A stretch of 64,000 nucleotides of DNA from NCBI GenBank assembly GCA_930367215.1, contig OV884059.1:33409882-33473881 (forward strand), read 5' to 3'. This stretch comes from Pollenia angustigena. Its lineage: Eukaryota > Arthropoda > Insecta > Diptera > Polleniidae. The translations under genes and the position numbers were made by a program. This document shows, piece after piece, positions 45,381-56,419 of the stretch (position 1 is its first letter; the number at the start of each line of letters is the position of its first letter). The notes beneath the pieces are model-generated. The model was not told the origin of the DNA and did not search any database. It saw only the letters and a list, made by a program, of their open reading frames with translations.

Positions 45381-46140
45381 GTTCAAGTCGGCTGAAAAGG
45401 CTGTTGATATAGAGAGAACCCGTGGCTAAGCACCTTCAACAGTTAAAACAATTTGTAATAGTGATAGCGCCAAAAATTAATCATTTAAAGATAGCTCGAG
45501 TTAATAGCAAATGAGATTTTATTTTTTATTTAATGTTTTTGTTAATATGGATAAATGAAATAAATAAATTTTTGTTATTTTTTCTTATGTATTTCTTTTC
45601 AAATGATTAATATATTTCAGCCCACTTGCTGAAATAAATAGAATAAACCTTAACCATAACACTTTCTTTATCATAAATAGAATTTCTTGCTTAAAATTTA
45701 AAGTTTTCGACTAATTTATTAAATTTAAATAGTTGACGATTTGTTGACGATTTTGTTAAATGTTCGTGACGATTTTGACGAATTTTGTTAAAACGTTTGA
45801 CGATTTTTTAAGAAAAAAGCTTAACAACCCTGTATGTTAAGTAGTTTTCGAGATATGTATTGAAGAAATAAGCTTAACACATTCGGCTTATTCGGCGAAA
45901 TTATGACATTTTAAATATGACATGTAAATTTTGAAAAATTAAAAATTTTTTTTTCGTTCATACATTATGTTCCTTATAGGATAAAAGGAACCTCCTACCA
46001 AATTTCATTAAATTAATGATACAATTATTTAAGAAAATTAAGCATTTTTTTTATCATATAAAAAAAATTTTTTTTAGCATTGTTTTAAGCACCATTTAGC
46101 ATCGAATTTTTGTTAAGTTGTGGTCACACTGGTGCTAAGG

Positions 46141-48261
46141 TTGCGAATTTGATTCGCGCCAGAGTCTTTAATCTGTTTAACTACAACGAGCTGAAAGACT
46201 GAGTTACTATTGCTCGGTTATTTAAGTTATATAATTTGTAATTGTATTCGTAACTTTAATTAAAAAAAAAATAAGAATTTGAGAAATAAAGAAAATTTTC
46301 CTACTTTATTGGGTTTTTGAGACCGCTTTCTTACTATTAAATAACTGCATATAAATTTTTAATGATATCGACAAATGTTCCTATTAAATAAATTAACGCA
46401 TGCTTAGATACTTAACCTTAAACACTTGACAATAAACCGTTGAGCTATTACTACTTTTTTTTAAGTTTTCTTAGTTAAACAATTTTTTGCTGACCATAAA
46501 AGACGTAAATTCTTCTTTAAATCATGTTCTATTAAATGTAGAAAGCAAAATACGAAAATAAGAATCAAGTTTATTTAATGATGACGTTGATGGAAATACA
46601 TAATGACAACTTTATAAAATATTACAATGTTGTAAAGTGATTTTCTGCATTACCAGCGACAATTTTACTGGTGGTTTCATGAAAAACCTCAAAAACGACT
46701 AAATTGCAAAATATTTAATAGAAAAGTTTTAATTAACTCTTTGAGAGGTCATATGATAAAATGTTTATGGTCTAAAAATCGAATTTGTTGGCATTAAATT
46801 AATAAATAAATAAATTAAATAAATGGGTGACTAAAGGGTTAATATTTATAATTGTTTTATTATATAAGAGAAAGCAGTATAAAAGCGTTTTTTTTTCTTT
46901 CGTTCATAAGCATTTTAAAAATAACAACATTCTAAATAATTCGTTCAGCACACTGAGAGACAGAGAAAAGCCGGTTTCATTCAAATGTACCGTTTTCCAG
47001 CAGAAACTAGAGGTAAGTATTAATAAGAACAGATATGGAGCAGCAGGTTACAAACTGGTAACCAACCACCATATGAATACAAACACAACCGTACAATAAA
47101 AAAATCAAAATGTGTTTTTCGCTTAGAGCTGCCAGATTCGAAAAACAAATTAACAAATTGGAAAATAATTTAAAGAACAAAAGAAACAACCAATATTGGA
47201 TATTTATACAGATTAAAAATTCTACAAAAAAATGTATTTTCAATGATAAGAACTTTATAAAGCTTAGTCTAGACGATATGTTCAATCAGCAAATGTATGC
47301 TTATACTCATATGCTTAAAAATAATAACAAATGTCTCTTTCAGCATATGCAATATGCTGGGTGTCTAGACGATATGCTGAAAATACTAAATTTTTCAAAT
47401 TCATCATATGCTAGCAAATGATATTTCAACAAAAAAGTTAGCATACAATTTTTGTGTCTACACGATATGTTGAATTTCGTATGTTGTTATGTATGTTGAG
47501 TAAAGAGAACATTTGTTTAAAAATTTTAAATAAATTTGACAATTCTCTTTTTTATTATTTTAATTTTTTTTATTTAAAATTTGTTATAAATTATCGCCTT
47601 TAGTGCAAAAATTATTAGTTTTATGTATGCATATTAATACTGAATAAGTATGAAAGATATATTGGGCTGGATCAAATCCGCAAATATGTACTTAAAATAT
47701 ATGAACTGGATTGATCTAAAAATTATTTATAAAGCCTCACTCTCTCTCACAATTCTGACTATGGTACCAATGTTTTACCATAGTCAGAATTCGCATTTTA
47801 GCTTGAAAATTTAATATTATTTTGTAATGTGTTAAGACATTAAATATCTGGACAATCAAGATAATTTTAGACCATGTGGCAGCCCTTGTTTCGATCTTAG
47901 GATTACAAGTATCTCTTGATTTAATAACATACTAATTTACTTGCTCTGTTTGGTTTTGCAGTTTTTTTTATTATTAAAATTTAGCTTATTTATTTTGTTT
48001 TCATATTTATTATTAATTTTATTGAAATTCTTTAAAACACGGGGACACACAACGTTAAATTTCTTCTGTTGTTTGTCTATATAAAATAATTGTGGTTAAG
48101 TAAGAGAATGACACGTAAATAGTGGTAAATAAAACAGCTGTTTTGTGGTTATGATAAAAGCAATGCCAATAATTTAATAATAATATACTTAATTAAAGTA
48201 TTATTTAATCTTAAATACTTCTTTCTTCCTCTAAAATGTCTTAACAACACATTTTAATTAA
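46141..48261. other. AT-rich non-coding stretch with a 94-bp-spaced motif
   Basis: No gene is seen; the frame at 47110-47421 is Asn/Lys-rich and reads through repeats. The phrase TCTAGACGATATG occurs at about 47268 and 47364, with TCTACACGATATG at about 47457, so roughly 94 bp apart, with ATATGCT palindromic phrases between. A small dyad, CTCACAATTCTGACTATGG / CCATAGTCAGAATT, is at 47747-47790. Confidence 0.4.
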
Positions 48262-49427
48262 GTTTCAATTAGATGTAACATAACCACAACCATTCAAAAA
48301 AAGTTGCTTGAACCAACCTTATGGGCATCACTGTATTTAATTATTGGTGACTTGTCAAAACGCCATAAACATATCAAAACACCAATTGAATTTTGGTTTC
48401 TATGGTTATAGTTACGGCTGTAGCATTATGGTCACTGTTGCCAATTTAGAGATTTTCCCGCTAAATCTAGCGTTTTTGAACAGTCAATCGCGGGAAAAAA
48501 TACGTTTTAGCGGTAAGCGGGAAATCTAGCGGCTCGTTTTCGCTACCAAAACCTTCCTCAAATTTTAAATTTACAGATTTTATAATTTTTGTTATAACGT
48601 TTTTTGTTTTTCTGGCTAAAAACTACTTGTTAATGTTCAGGGTTTTACGTACTTTTGTAAGTTTAGTGAACTGATTATTGTGTGTGACATTTTTTTTTTC
48701 GATTTTCAGTTAGTATTTTATTAGGGCAGTATGTGACAATTCGCAACATTAAGCTTGCTTAAAATTTTAAAACAAACAAAACTTTTTTGCGTTTTTATAA
48801 AGGAATTGGTTTATCCTCCACTACAACTAGTTGTGATAAGGGTATTCTAAGTTTGTCATTCCGGGTGAAACTGTTTAATATTCATCAAGACCCCATAAAG
48901 TACATATGTATATTCTGGGTCCTTGAGTAATTCTAAGTGAATTTAGCCATGTCCTTTAGTTGAAAAAAAGAATAAATATTGGTATCAATTTGTTTCTAGT
49001 TTTCCTAAGCAGTTTGGGATTGAAATCCAGGAGGCTTATTCTGTATTGCGATGCGAAAATCAATGCGATGCGAAAATGCATAAATGCGAACAATTGTTAT
49101 TCTGTATTGCGATATTCGCAAAGGTTTTTTTTAATCGCATTTCAAATGCGAAAAGGTGACAAGTCGGTATTCTACATTGCGAAAACAAATGTCAAATTCG
49201 CAAAATTTATTCAACAACAAAATAGCATTCGCAAAGTACAAACATGTTATGAAAGATATTATTTTATTTATTTATTCATCATATATTTTTTAATTAGGCT
49301 TAAGTTCATGAAATTTAATTTTCATTAAATTATTCTTATGAAGAAAGGAATTTTACAACTTGAAAATTAATTAAAATTGTTATTGATAATCTTTCATTCT
49401 TGACGTGGCTCGGGCTCGAACCCTGGC

Positions 49428-49488
49428 CGGCAGGTTACCATGACATGTTTCGATCGCAACCACTCGATCTCCTCAGATGGATTTGCCG
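49428..49488 (-). ncRNA. hammerhead ribozyme (type I), left arm of inverted pair
   Basis: On the minus strand: CGGCA-AAT-CCAT, CTGAGGA, GATCG/CGATC stem II with loop AGTGGTTG, GAAA, C-AT-G, GTC, then ATGG-TAACC-TGCCG. All conserved core bases are present. The predicted cut lies between plus positions 49442 and 49441. Stem I has 4 + 5 pairs around an asymmetric internal loop, the usual partner for loop II in fast natural hammerheads. Confidence 0.8.
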
Positions 49489-50281
49489 TCTTACACTCGC
49501 AGCCATCGACGACTGCTGACGTCAATAGTCAAACATCAATCCTTAAACCAAATTGTATTTTAACATTTGGTAGATCGAAATTTGCTTTCCTGAATGATTA
49601 TCCATTTTAATTGATTTTACATGTTTTTTCCTTACTTCTGTTTTTTCGTACTTTTGTCAAGAATTTTTCTTGAAGTCCAAGTACATTTTTTTGTTTTTTC
49701 ATTTTGTCTTTCTCTTTTCTGTTGACCTTTTTCAGCACAACTTGAAGGACAAATGTACACATAGAGCTCGTGCCTTAGCTTTAACAATAATTAGTATTGT
49801 GGTTATTTTGTTGAACTATTTATGGTTTTTAATCCAAATTTTTAATATTTTTTAATTAGGCTTAAGTTCATGAAGTTCATGAACTTAAGCCTAATTAAAA
49901 AAAAAAAAAAAAAAAAAAAAAATATTAAAAATTTGGATTAAAAACCATAAATAGTTCAACAAAATAACCACAATACTAATTATTGTTAAAGCTAAGGCAC
50001 GAGCTCTATGTGTACATTTGTCCTTCAAGTTGTGCTGAAAAAGGTCAACAGAAAAGAGAAAGACAAAATGAAAAAACAAAAAAATGTACTTGGACTTCAA
50101 GAAAAATTCTTGACAAAAGTACGAAAAAACAGAAGTAAGGAAAAAACATGTAAAATCAATTAAAATGGATAATCATTCAGGAAAGCAAATTTCGATCTAC
50201 CAAATGTTAAAATACAATTTGGTTTAAGGATTGATGTTTGACTATTGACGTCAGCAGTCGTCGATGGCTGCGAGTGTAAGA

Positions 50282-50342
50282 CGGCAAATCCATCTGAGGA
50301 GATCGAGTGGTTGCGATCGAAACATGTCATGGTAACCTGCCG
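50282..50342 (+). ncRNA. hammerhead ribozyme (type I), right arm of inverted pair
   Basis: The same 61 bases as the left arm, in plus sense: CTGAGGA at 50294-50300, stem II GATCG/CGATC, GAAA at 50319-50322, GTC at 50326-50328, then ATGG pairing with CCAT and TGCCG with CGGCA. Stem III is only C-G plus the A-U pair of the core. ACATGT is self-complementary, so two molecules could pair there and cleave as a dimer. Confidence 0.82.
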
Positions 50343-52001
50343 GCCAGGGTTCGAGCCCGAGCCACGTCAAGAATGAAAGATTATCAATAACAATTTTAAT
50401 TAATTTTCAAGTTGTAAAATTCCTTTCTTCATAAGAATAATTTAATGAAAATTAAATTTCATGAACTTAAGCCTAATTAAAAAATATTAAAAATTTGGAT
50501 TAAAAACCATAAATAGTTCAACAAAATAACCACAATACTAATTATTCATCATATATTTATGATTTAATTCAGGGAAGCAAGCAATAAGACCACCAAACCG
50601 CGTCAATTTGAAATAATGATAGAATTTATGAATAAGCACCAAATGCACGTCAGTCGGCAAATACTTTGTGGCAAACGTTAACTGAAGAACTAAATATCAA
50701 TGGACCACCTATTAGAGAAGCTGCAGGATGGAAAAAGTATGAAATATATAAACCAGTTAAAAAATATTTGACTTCAACTTTAATTTTAATAGGTCTAAGC
50801 CGATTTTAAAGTACACACAAAACATTTTCATTTTCTTCGTCGTCGAACCACAGTGCCACAAAATCCATTTTTATTATTTTTTTTTTATTACAGAATATCA
50901 TAAATATATTTTTTAAACAATTTTCACAGCCAAACACAAACAAATTATTTAATTTGTCGTTTATTGACACTGACGTATATTTGAGCAGCGTTGCCACGAT
51001 TTGAAATAAATTGCGAATGCGATTGCCAAAGTCTAACAGAATACCAATTTTCTTTCGTATCGCATTTCATTTGCGCATCGCATTATAAAAACTAGCATAA
51101 CTAATGGCGGAATGCCTATATTGATATAAGATTTTTCACAAATATGACTTAAAATAATACTGTTAATTTTCGTGAGGATCGGTCTATAATTAACGATAGG
51201 CCTCATATAAAGTACAAACATTTTGTACGCCTAAAACGGTAACAAATATTGCTATTATAATAATTTTTGTTCTGTCAAAAATTTGTATGACTATAAATGA
51301 CACTGTCAACTTTCGTGCCGATCGTTCCATAACTTACCATTAGCCTTATATAAAGCCCACTCTCGGAAAAAGCTTAAGTACGCGTAAAACCTTTACTATC
51401 TCAATCTGTGTTCTATTCTAATAACATTTGGTCAGTCATAGTTTTATAAGACAATAAATAACCTGTTCAAATTTTGTGAAGATCGGCCTATAATTTACCA
51501 TATGTCCCATATAAAGACCACTCCAGCAATTTTCTAACTGTATGTGCAGGGTATCAAAGATTCGGCACAGCCGAATGTTTCACTATAACCTTTTTTTGGG
51601 AATAAAATAGATAGGGAAGTTGAAAACGTAATTTGAGAGTCATATACATACCTTTGCAAAAGCAACACATATCTAGATTTATATAAAACTTAAAAAAGTT
51701 TAGGTTTTGGCGGTATTTTTAAGAAAATTCCCGCTAAATTAATTATTTAGCGGTTTCTAGCGGTTTTGAAGTCCGATTTGGCGGGAAGTGTGAAAAAAAA
51801 GTTGGCAACAGTGATTATGGTTATAACACGTCTAACTGGACCTTTAAGGCCCAACCATAATGTAACAAGTTCTGAGTGCCAATGATACTCGGAGCTTCAA
51901 GGCGAGAGATTGGCGCCTTCAAATAACCAACTGCCACCAACAGCCCGCCTGGAGGCCATGCTGGCAGCCCCAGTTCCAGGATCGGATGCAGAACCCCAAT
52001 C

Positions 52002-52273
<272 letters not shown>

Positions 52274-52887
52274 TAAGTTGTGCTTAAGTTGGCTTGAGCA
52301 AATCTGCGAGTACATGTGAATAATATGAGGCAAACCATATTGAACTTAAGGAAACTTTTTGTTTAATTTTAAGAAACAGTCATTTGCTTGAGCAAAGTGT
52401 GGAACTGATCGCATATTCCGTGCGGAATCAAATGTTTTTTGAGTTGATTTTGGTTTTTTGTTTGGCATTTAATTGTCTTACTTAATTGATTATGTAAACA
52501 ACAGTCATTCCAATCAGTGTTGCCGGGAGAAGAGAAGTTCTAGAAAAAATGCAATCTTCTGAAAAGTATTATAGTTTAGAACATTTTAAGCTCAACTTTT
52601 CATTATTTTTCACCGTTTTTATGTAAATGAAGTACAAGTTAATTTTTTTTTATATATGAGAAGTGGTGTAACCCCAGCAGGGTTGCCGAACATGGTCTTT
52701 TCCGACCAAATTTGGTCGAATATTTTTGGTTTGGTCGGATGGTAGGCCAAACCTAATTTTGGTCGGTTTTAGAAAATTGGACGGATAGCAGACAATTACA
52801 AATCTCATAGCTTTTTTACCAAACACAAAAATTTTTTTTTTAATTGTTGATGAAACTATGGATATGGCATTGATATTACGTTAGGAG

Positions 52888-54111
52888 TAGGGTATTCATT
52901 TAATCGGGTTTTTGCTTTAATCGGTTAATCGATCGATTAATTAACCGAGGTTTTGGTTTAATCGGTTGATAATCGGTTAATTTTGTTTTCAATCGGTTAA
53001 CCGATTAATAATGTTTTTCTTATAAATTTAGTAATTTCATTAAATAAAAATGCAAAATTTTTTATTATTTGGAGTTTATTAGTAAAAAAAACAACAATAA
53101 CAAAACAAACATAACATTTCTTGATCTCAAACGACCAAACAAAAAAAATAATTCATAAATATGTAATATTTTTTAATTAATGCTGTGAGATCATTTTTTA
53201 TTTATTTCAATAGTTTAAGATCTTATAAAATAATCTTTTAGAAAAACAATTTGGTTTTTATGTTATGGATTTAGGCGATTCTTTTCATTTGTTTCGATTA
53301 AACTTCACTTGGAAAGCACTCTTTCATTTATCGTAGATGTTGGAGAAATCGAAAGTAACGTATAATATCTGTGGCATTTTGACAAAACATCTTAAGTCAA
53401 ATTTAAAAAGTTGAAAAAAATGTTGTTAATCATACAAATTTTCATTCAAAAAATATTTTTGCTTACGTTTTTAAAATTTTGTTTTACAAACGAAATTATT
53501 TTTTAGTTTCGGTGTATTTAATTATTTGATAAAAATCATTTTTTCACCGAGTTTGTTTTAAAAACTTTTTTGCTATCTTTTCTCTACTTAAGATGTTTTG
53601 TCAAAATGCCACAGATATAGAAAAACTAAAAATCATCCATTATGCCATTAAAGTCCTGTTTTAATTTTTTTTTAATTTTTAAAACTTCTAATGGTTTACT
53701 CTGATTCTGTTAAAAGGTTGTTTGCGTTATTATCGAAAGTCTCTTCTGTTGTTAGGTCATCATATGACTCATCCTAGCAAAGCTCAGAACAGAACATTTG
53801 GCAAAAAATTTATTTCCGAATTTCTAAGTTTCTTTTTGTACTGTACTTTAAGAATGTAGGAAATATATTGTATGAAAAAATATTTTCTAATCACATAACT
53901 TTTGTATATGAGATGAAAGAAATAATTAAAAACACAAAAAAAATATTATGATCTACAAAAAAATTCAAAATTTTGTTACATCGGTTAATCGGTTAACCGA
54001 CTGAAATTAACCGGTTTAATCGTTAATCGAAAAAAAGCCAATATTAAACTAACCGATCAGTTAATCGGGCAGTAATTAATCGGTTAACCGATTAACCGAA
54101 TGAATACCCTA
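52888..54111. mobile_element. hAT-type element nested in 52678-55645
   Basis: The ends TAGGGTATTCATTTAATCGG and TTAACCGAATGAATACCCTA are inverted, with a perfect duplication GTTAGGAG (52880-52887 and 54112-54119). Dense AATCGGTTAA / TTAACCGATT palindromes fill the first and last 120 bases, which is likely a transposase-binding array. The middle is AT-rich and carries the CTGTGGC-type copy D. Confidence 0.88.
53369..53614. mobile_element. CTGTGGC-type miniature element, copy D
   Basis: 246 bp, with CTGTGGCATTTTGACAAAAC and its perfect complement at the ends and ATAT on both sides (53365-53368 and 53615-53618). It is the third level of nesting at this site. It is the best-preserved copy together with 21825-22070. 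Confidence 0.85.
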
Positions 54112-54604
54112 GTTAGGAGCAAGTTACTTTGACGGTGTTAGTTTTATAAAGGTTATTTTTGTCATCTTATTCGAGCTTACCAAGTCAGATGCCGTTTAAA
54201 TTTTTCTTCTTATAAAAAGCTTTTTGTCAACAAATAAATTCATTTACAAAATTTGATCAGATTGGCAGCAAACGGCGCTGACGCCCTGACTGGAACTGTT
54301 GGTAAAATTACACTCTATTCATCGATGTCGAACGTAGACTTCGTTCGCTTAAATTACATGAAAAACAAAGACAATATTGTATAATTTGTTTTCGTTTTAA
54401 ATGTAAGTTAACCGAACGAAATCTGCAAGGTAGTAGGATGTATTGGAGCTCAGCCTTTGTCTAATAAAGTTTAATACTTTTTTTTTAAATTGTACAAACT
54501 TAAGTTAATAAATGTTGATTCATATTTTATTAGTGGTCTGTATATGTTATTGCATACGATCAATGAATTATTCTAGATTATAAGCGTTATTAAATGAATT
54601 TGTG

Positions 54605-55336
54605 TATGGGCATTTCCTCAGAATGGTCTACCAGGATGAAACAATAAAATGTTGATTATCATCGACTTTTATTGTTTATTATTATAAAAAAGTTTTGTTC
54701 TTATAAAAGAATGGTTTCATAGCATATCTCAGCTGTTTTACTTGAGGAAATGGGGCTGGAAAGTGGAAAATTTTAAAATTTTTCTGTATTTTCTACTTCT
54801 AAAGACATTTTTATATACTTACTTTACATGCAAGAAATATGTTGTGTTTACACTCTTTCTTCATAATCTCTCCATTACAACCAATTGTTAAAGGAGTATT
54901 AAGTTTTTTTGTTAAGGCAATTTGAAGACATTTATGGGAAAATGCGTGGTGATAATAATATCGAACCTTACGTTCGCGACCGGTAAATAAGCCAATTAAA
55001 CAAAAACCAAGAGAGATATTTAATTTTGTAAATACTGGACGGAGACCTACATTAATACACTTTTAAAATAAATTAATCACTTTTGAATATCCCGATCCAT
55101 TTCGCAGACTTTTAAATTTCACTACTGTCAGCCAAAGTTGACTTCTATTTTGCGTACGTTCGTGACCACACGTTTATAACTCTTATTATGAAAACTTAAA
55201 CTCGATAAATTCCATCTTTTGCCCTAAACATAGAGCTACCCAAATGCTATCGAATCGAAAAAAAAATGTTAGGAAAAGTTTTGTTTTCTATATTATTTGT
55301 ACATTGGTGCGTTCGTGACCCCAGGAAATGCCCATA
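54605..55336. mobile_element. miniature element with TATGGGCATTTCCT ends
   Basis: The left TATGGGCATTTCCTCAG and right CCAGGAAATGCCCATA are inverted over 14 bases. The outermost TA on each side may be the target site, as in Tc1/mariner elements. The 732-bp interior includes TTCGTGACC phrases and no intact frame. Confidence 0.6.
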
Positions 55337-55653
55337 TACATTTTGTTAAAGTTAAACGTTACCAGCAAATAAACTTTTAATAAAACTAGGGGTTAAGAGT
55401 AGGACGTTAAATATTTAATAGGTGTGCACATAGGCTTACTTTTTTGTTTTTACTATAATAACATATTACAAAAAAAATTATTTGTAGATTTTTAGCTTTA
55501 TCCAATAAAAATTATACTTTTTATCAAAAATACATGACATTTATGACGATATTATTGTTTTTAAATATTTCAAAAATTTGGTCGGTTTCAAAAGATTTTG
55601 GTAGACAATTTTGGTGGGATAAAAATTTTTCAAACGGCAACCCTGAACCCCAG

Positions 55654-56419
55654 ACTTATTATGAGATGATGAGGAGTTAACACTACTCTTGCACTATAGT
55701 ACTTGGTTGCAACGGCCCATCCAAAAACTATGTTTCTAGCGCCATCTGTTTTGGATACAAACAAGAACAGTGCAAAGAACCACTTCAGCGCTGATAGCCT
55801 CATATATTGTTGGATTTAAAAATAAAAACTGGATGGTTTTTACATATACATACATGCATATGCATTAAAAAAAACTTTTTTGTTGGCGTAATTTTTTATC
55901 CATTTTTTCTATGTGTCCTGGTTGATAGGTTCAGCCCTAATGTAACATCATAAGACCTTCAAAAGTTACAAAAAATGTAACCAATGTAACCAAACGGCAT
56001 CACTGAGTCCAATTGTTGTCATTCCAAATGTTGCAATATGGCAACATTAATTTAAAAAATTGCCACGCCCTTTTCTAGTTTTAGAAATTAATGAATTCTT
56101 GGTCTCATCAAGGCGAATTCATGTATCAGGAGGACGCGACCAATTAACTGGTTAGGATTATTTTGCTTACTGAAACTGTCAAAATACACATTTTTTTGCA
56201 TTTTGTTACGGGTTTTGACATTTTCCATCCGCAAAAGAAACAACAATAAAGCTCTTGTTGTAGGATTGCCGCTACATTAATTTGCCTTTGGACCTAGGAC
56301 GCAGCAATAAGGTAGGCGCAGACTTGAGGACACTATCATAGGTTCATCAGGGAGTTTATATTTGTGAAAGGACAAATAAGGCCTGAAGTAGTAGAATTGA
56401 CCGCCAGATATATAGAGCA
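55654..56419. other. non-coding, repeat fragments
   Basis: 56110-56280 matches the dispersed repeat at 22185-22515 (GGCGAATTCATGTATC, CTGTCAAAATACA, TTGACATTTTCC, GTAGGATTG). The rest shows no gene. Confidence 0.45.

Larger units (their letters stand above)
42012..45832. mobile_element. hAT-like element nested in the 41-46 kb cluster
   Basis: The ends are CAGGGTTGTTAGATG and the inverted CTTAACAACCCTG. The flanking octamers TATGTAAA (42004-42011) and TATGTTAA (45833-45840) differ at one base. Both subterminal regions are full of TGACGATTTT phrases. No transposase is visible. It contains a Harbinger-like miniature, a LINE fragment and a TA-flanked miniature. Confidence 0.78.
41265..46133. mobile_element. 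outer hAT-like element of a nested cluster
   Basis: The left end region carries CCAGTGTGACAATTTTAGCA at 41277 and the right GTTGTGGTCACACTGG at 46118-46133. The octamer core GCTAAGG is at 41258-41264 and 46134-46140. The right end abuts the duplication directly, while the left has about 12 extra bases (ATGCCCTGGTGG). TTTAGCATT phrases are frequent near both ends. Joining the flanks restores a continuous short frame, which supports the borders. Inside lie at least four later insertions. Confidence 0.6.
49289..50541. repeat. PLE pLTR-type repeats, head-to-head inverted pair
   Basis: A long palindrome of two units, the left one on minus (49289-49874) and the right one on plus (49875-50541), meeting at CTTAAGTTCATGAA / GTTCATGAACTTAAG. 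The arms are almost identical for about 590 bases. The right arm has an A-run of 27 near its start and extends about 60 bases further at its outer end. Both outer sides carry the same 17-bp sequence TTATTCATCATATATTT (49272-49288 and 50542-50558), so the pair entered as one unit. Each arm holds a complete hammerhead motif. Confidence 0.85.
49020..51090. pseudogene. PIF/Harbinger-like remnant with two opposed coding traces
   Basis: TTGCGATGCGAAAATC-type phrases at 49040-49200 and their inverted forms at 51005-51090 (GAATGCGATTGCC, GCGCATCGCATT) look like degraded ends, both with a TATTCTGT/ACAGAATA phrase. On the plus strand at 50571-50750 two frames together read KTTKPRQFEIMIEFMNKHQ and TLWQTLTEELNINGPPIREA, the layout of a Myb/SANT-like (zeste-type) DNA-binding domain. 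On the minus strand ATG at 50867 opens MDFVALWFDDEENEN, like the start of a Harbinger-type transposase. Autonomous Harbinger elements encode exactly such a pair. Frameshifts mark it as dead. Confidence 0.45.
48433..51813. mobile_element. hAT-type element carrying nested inserts
   Basis: The ends CACTGTTGCCAA and TTGGCAACAGTG are perfect 12-bp inverted repeats. The flanking ATTATGGT at 48425-48432 and 51814-51821 is a perfect 8-bp duplication. CTAGCGGTTT/CCGCTAAAT phrases fill the subterminal 100 bp on both sides. There is no hAT transposase. The centre is occupied by a Harbinger-like remnant, itself holding the PLE repeats. A degenerate repeat of about 170-bp period (GATCGGTCTATAATT, GATCGTTCCATAACT, GATCGGCCTATAATT) lies at 51150-51540. 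Confidence 0.85.
48262..51855. mobile_element. inverted-repeat element, family W, copy 2, split by a hAT element
   Basis: The left part has TCAATTAGATGTAACATAAC, CAATTGAATTTTGGTTTCTA and TTACGGCTGTAGCATTATGG, matching the copy at 14090-14411. The matching right end GGTTATAACACGTCTAACTG lies beyond 51813. The 3.4 kb between is a later insertion. Confidence 0.6.
52678..55645. mobile_element. hAT-type element with nested inserts
   Basis: The ends CAGGGTTGCCGAACATGG and the inverted CAAACGGCAACCCTG, and a perfect 8-bp duplication AACCCCAG (52670-52677 and 55646-55653). Subterminal TTTGGTCGG-type phrases lie on both sides. No transposase. It contains a second hAT element (52888-54111), a small CGAACGAAG dyad at 54318-54426 and a TA-type element at 54605-55336. 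Confidence 0.87.

Noticed and set aside
49670..50100. Mirror-image reading frames starting MKSKYIFLFFHFVFLFSVDL
   Set aside because: The same frame appears on both sides because it lies in the two arms of the inverted repeat. Composition is A/T-driven and the other copies do not preserve it.
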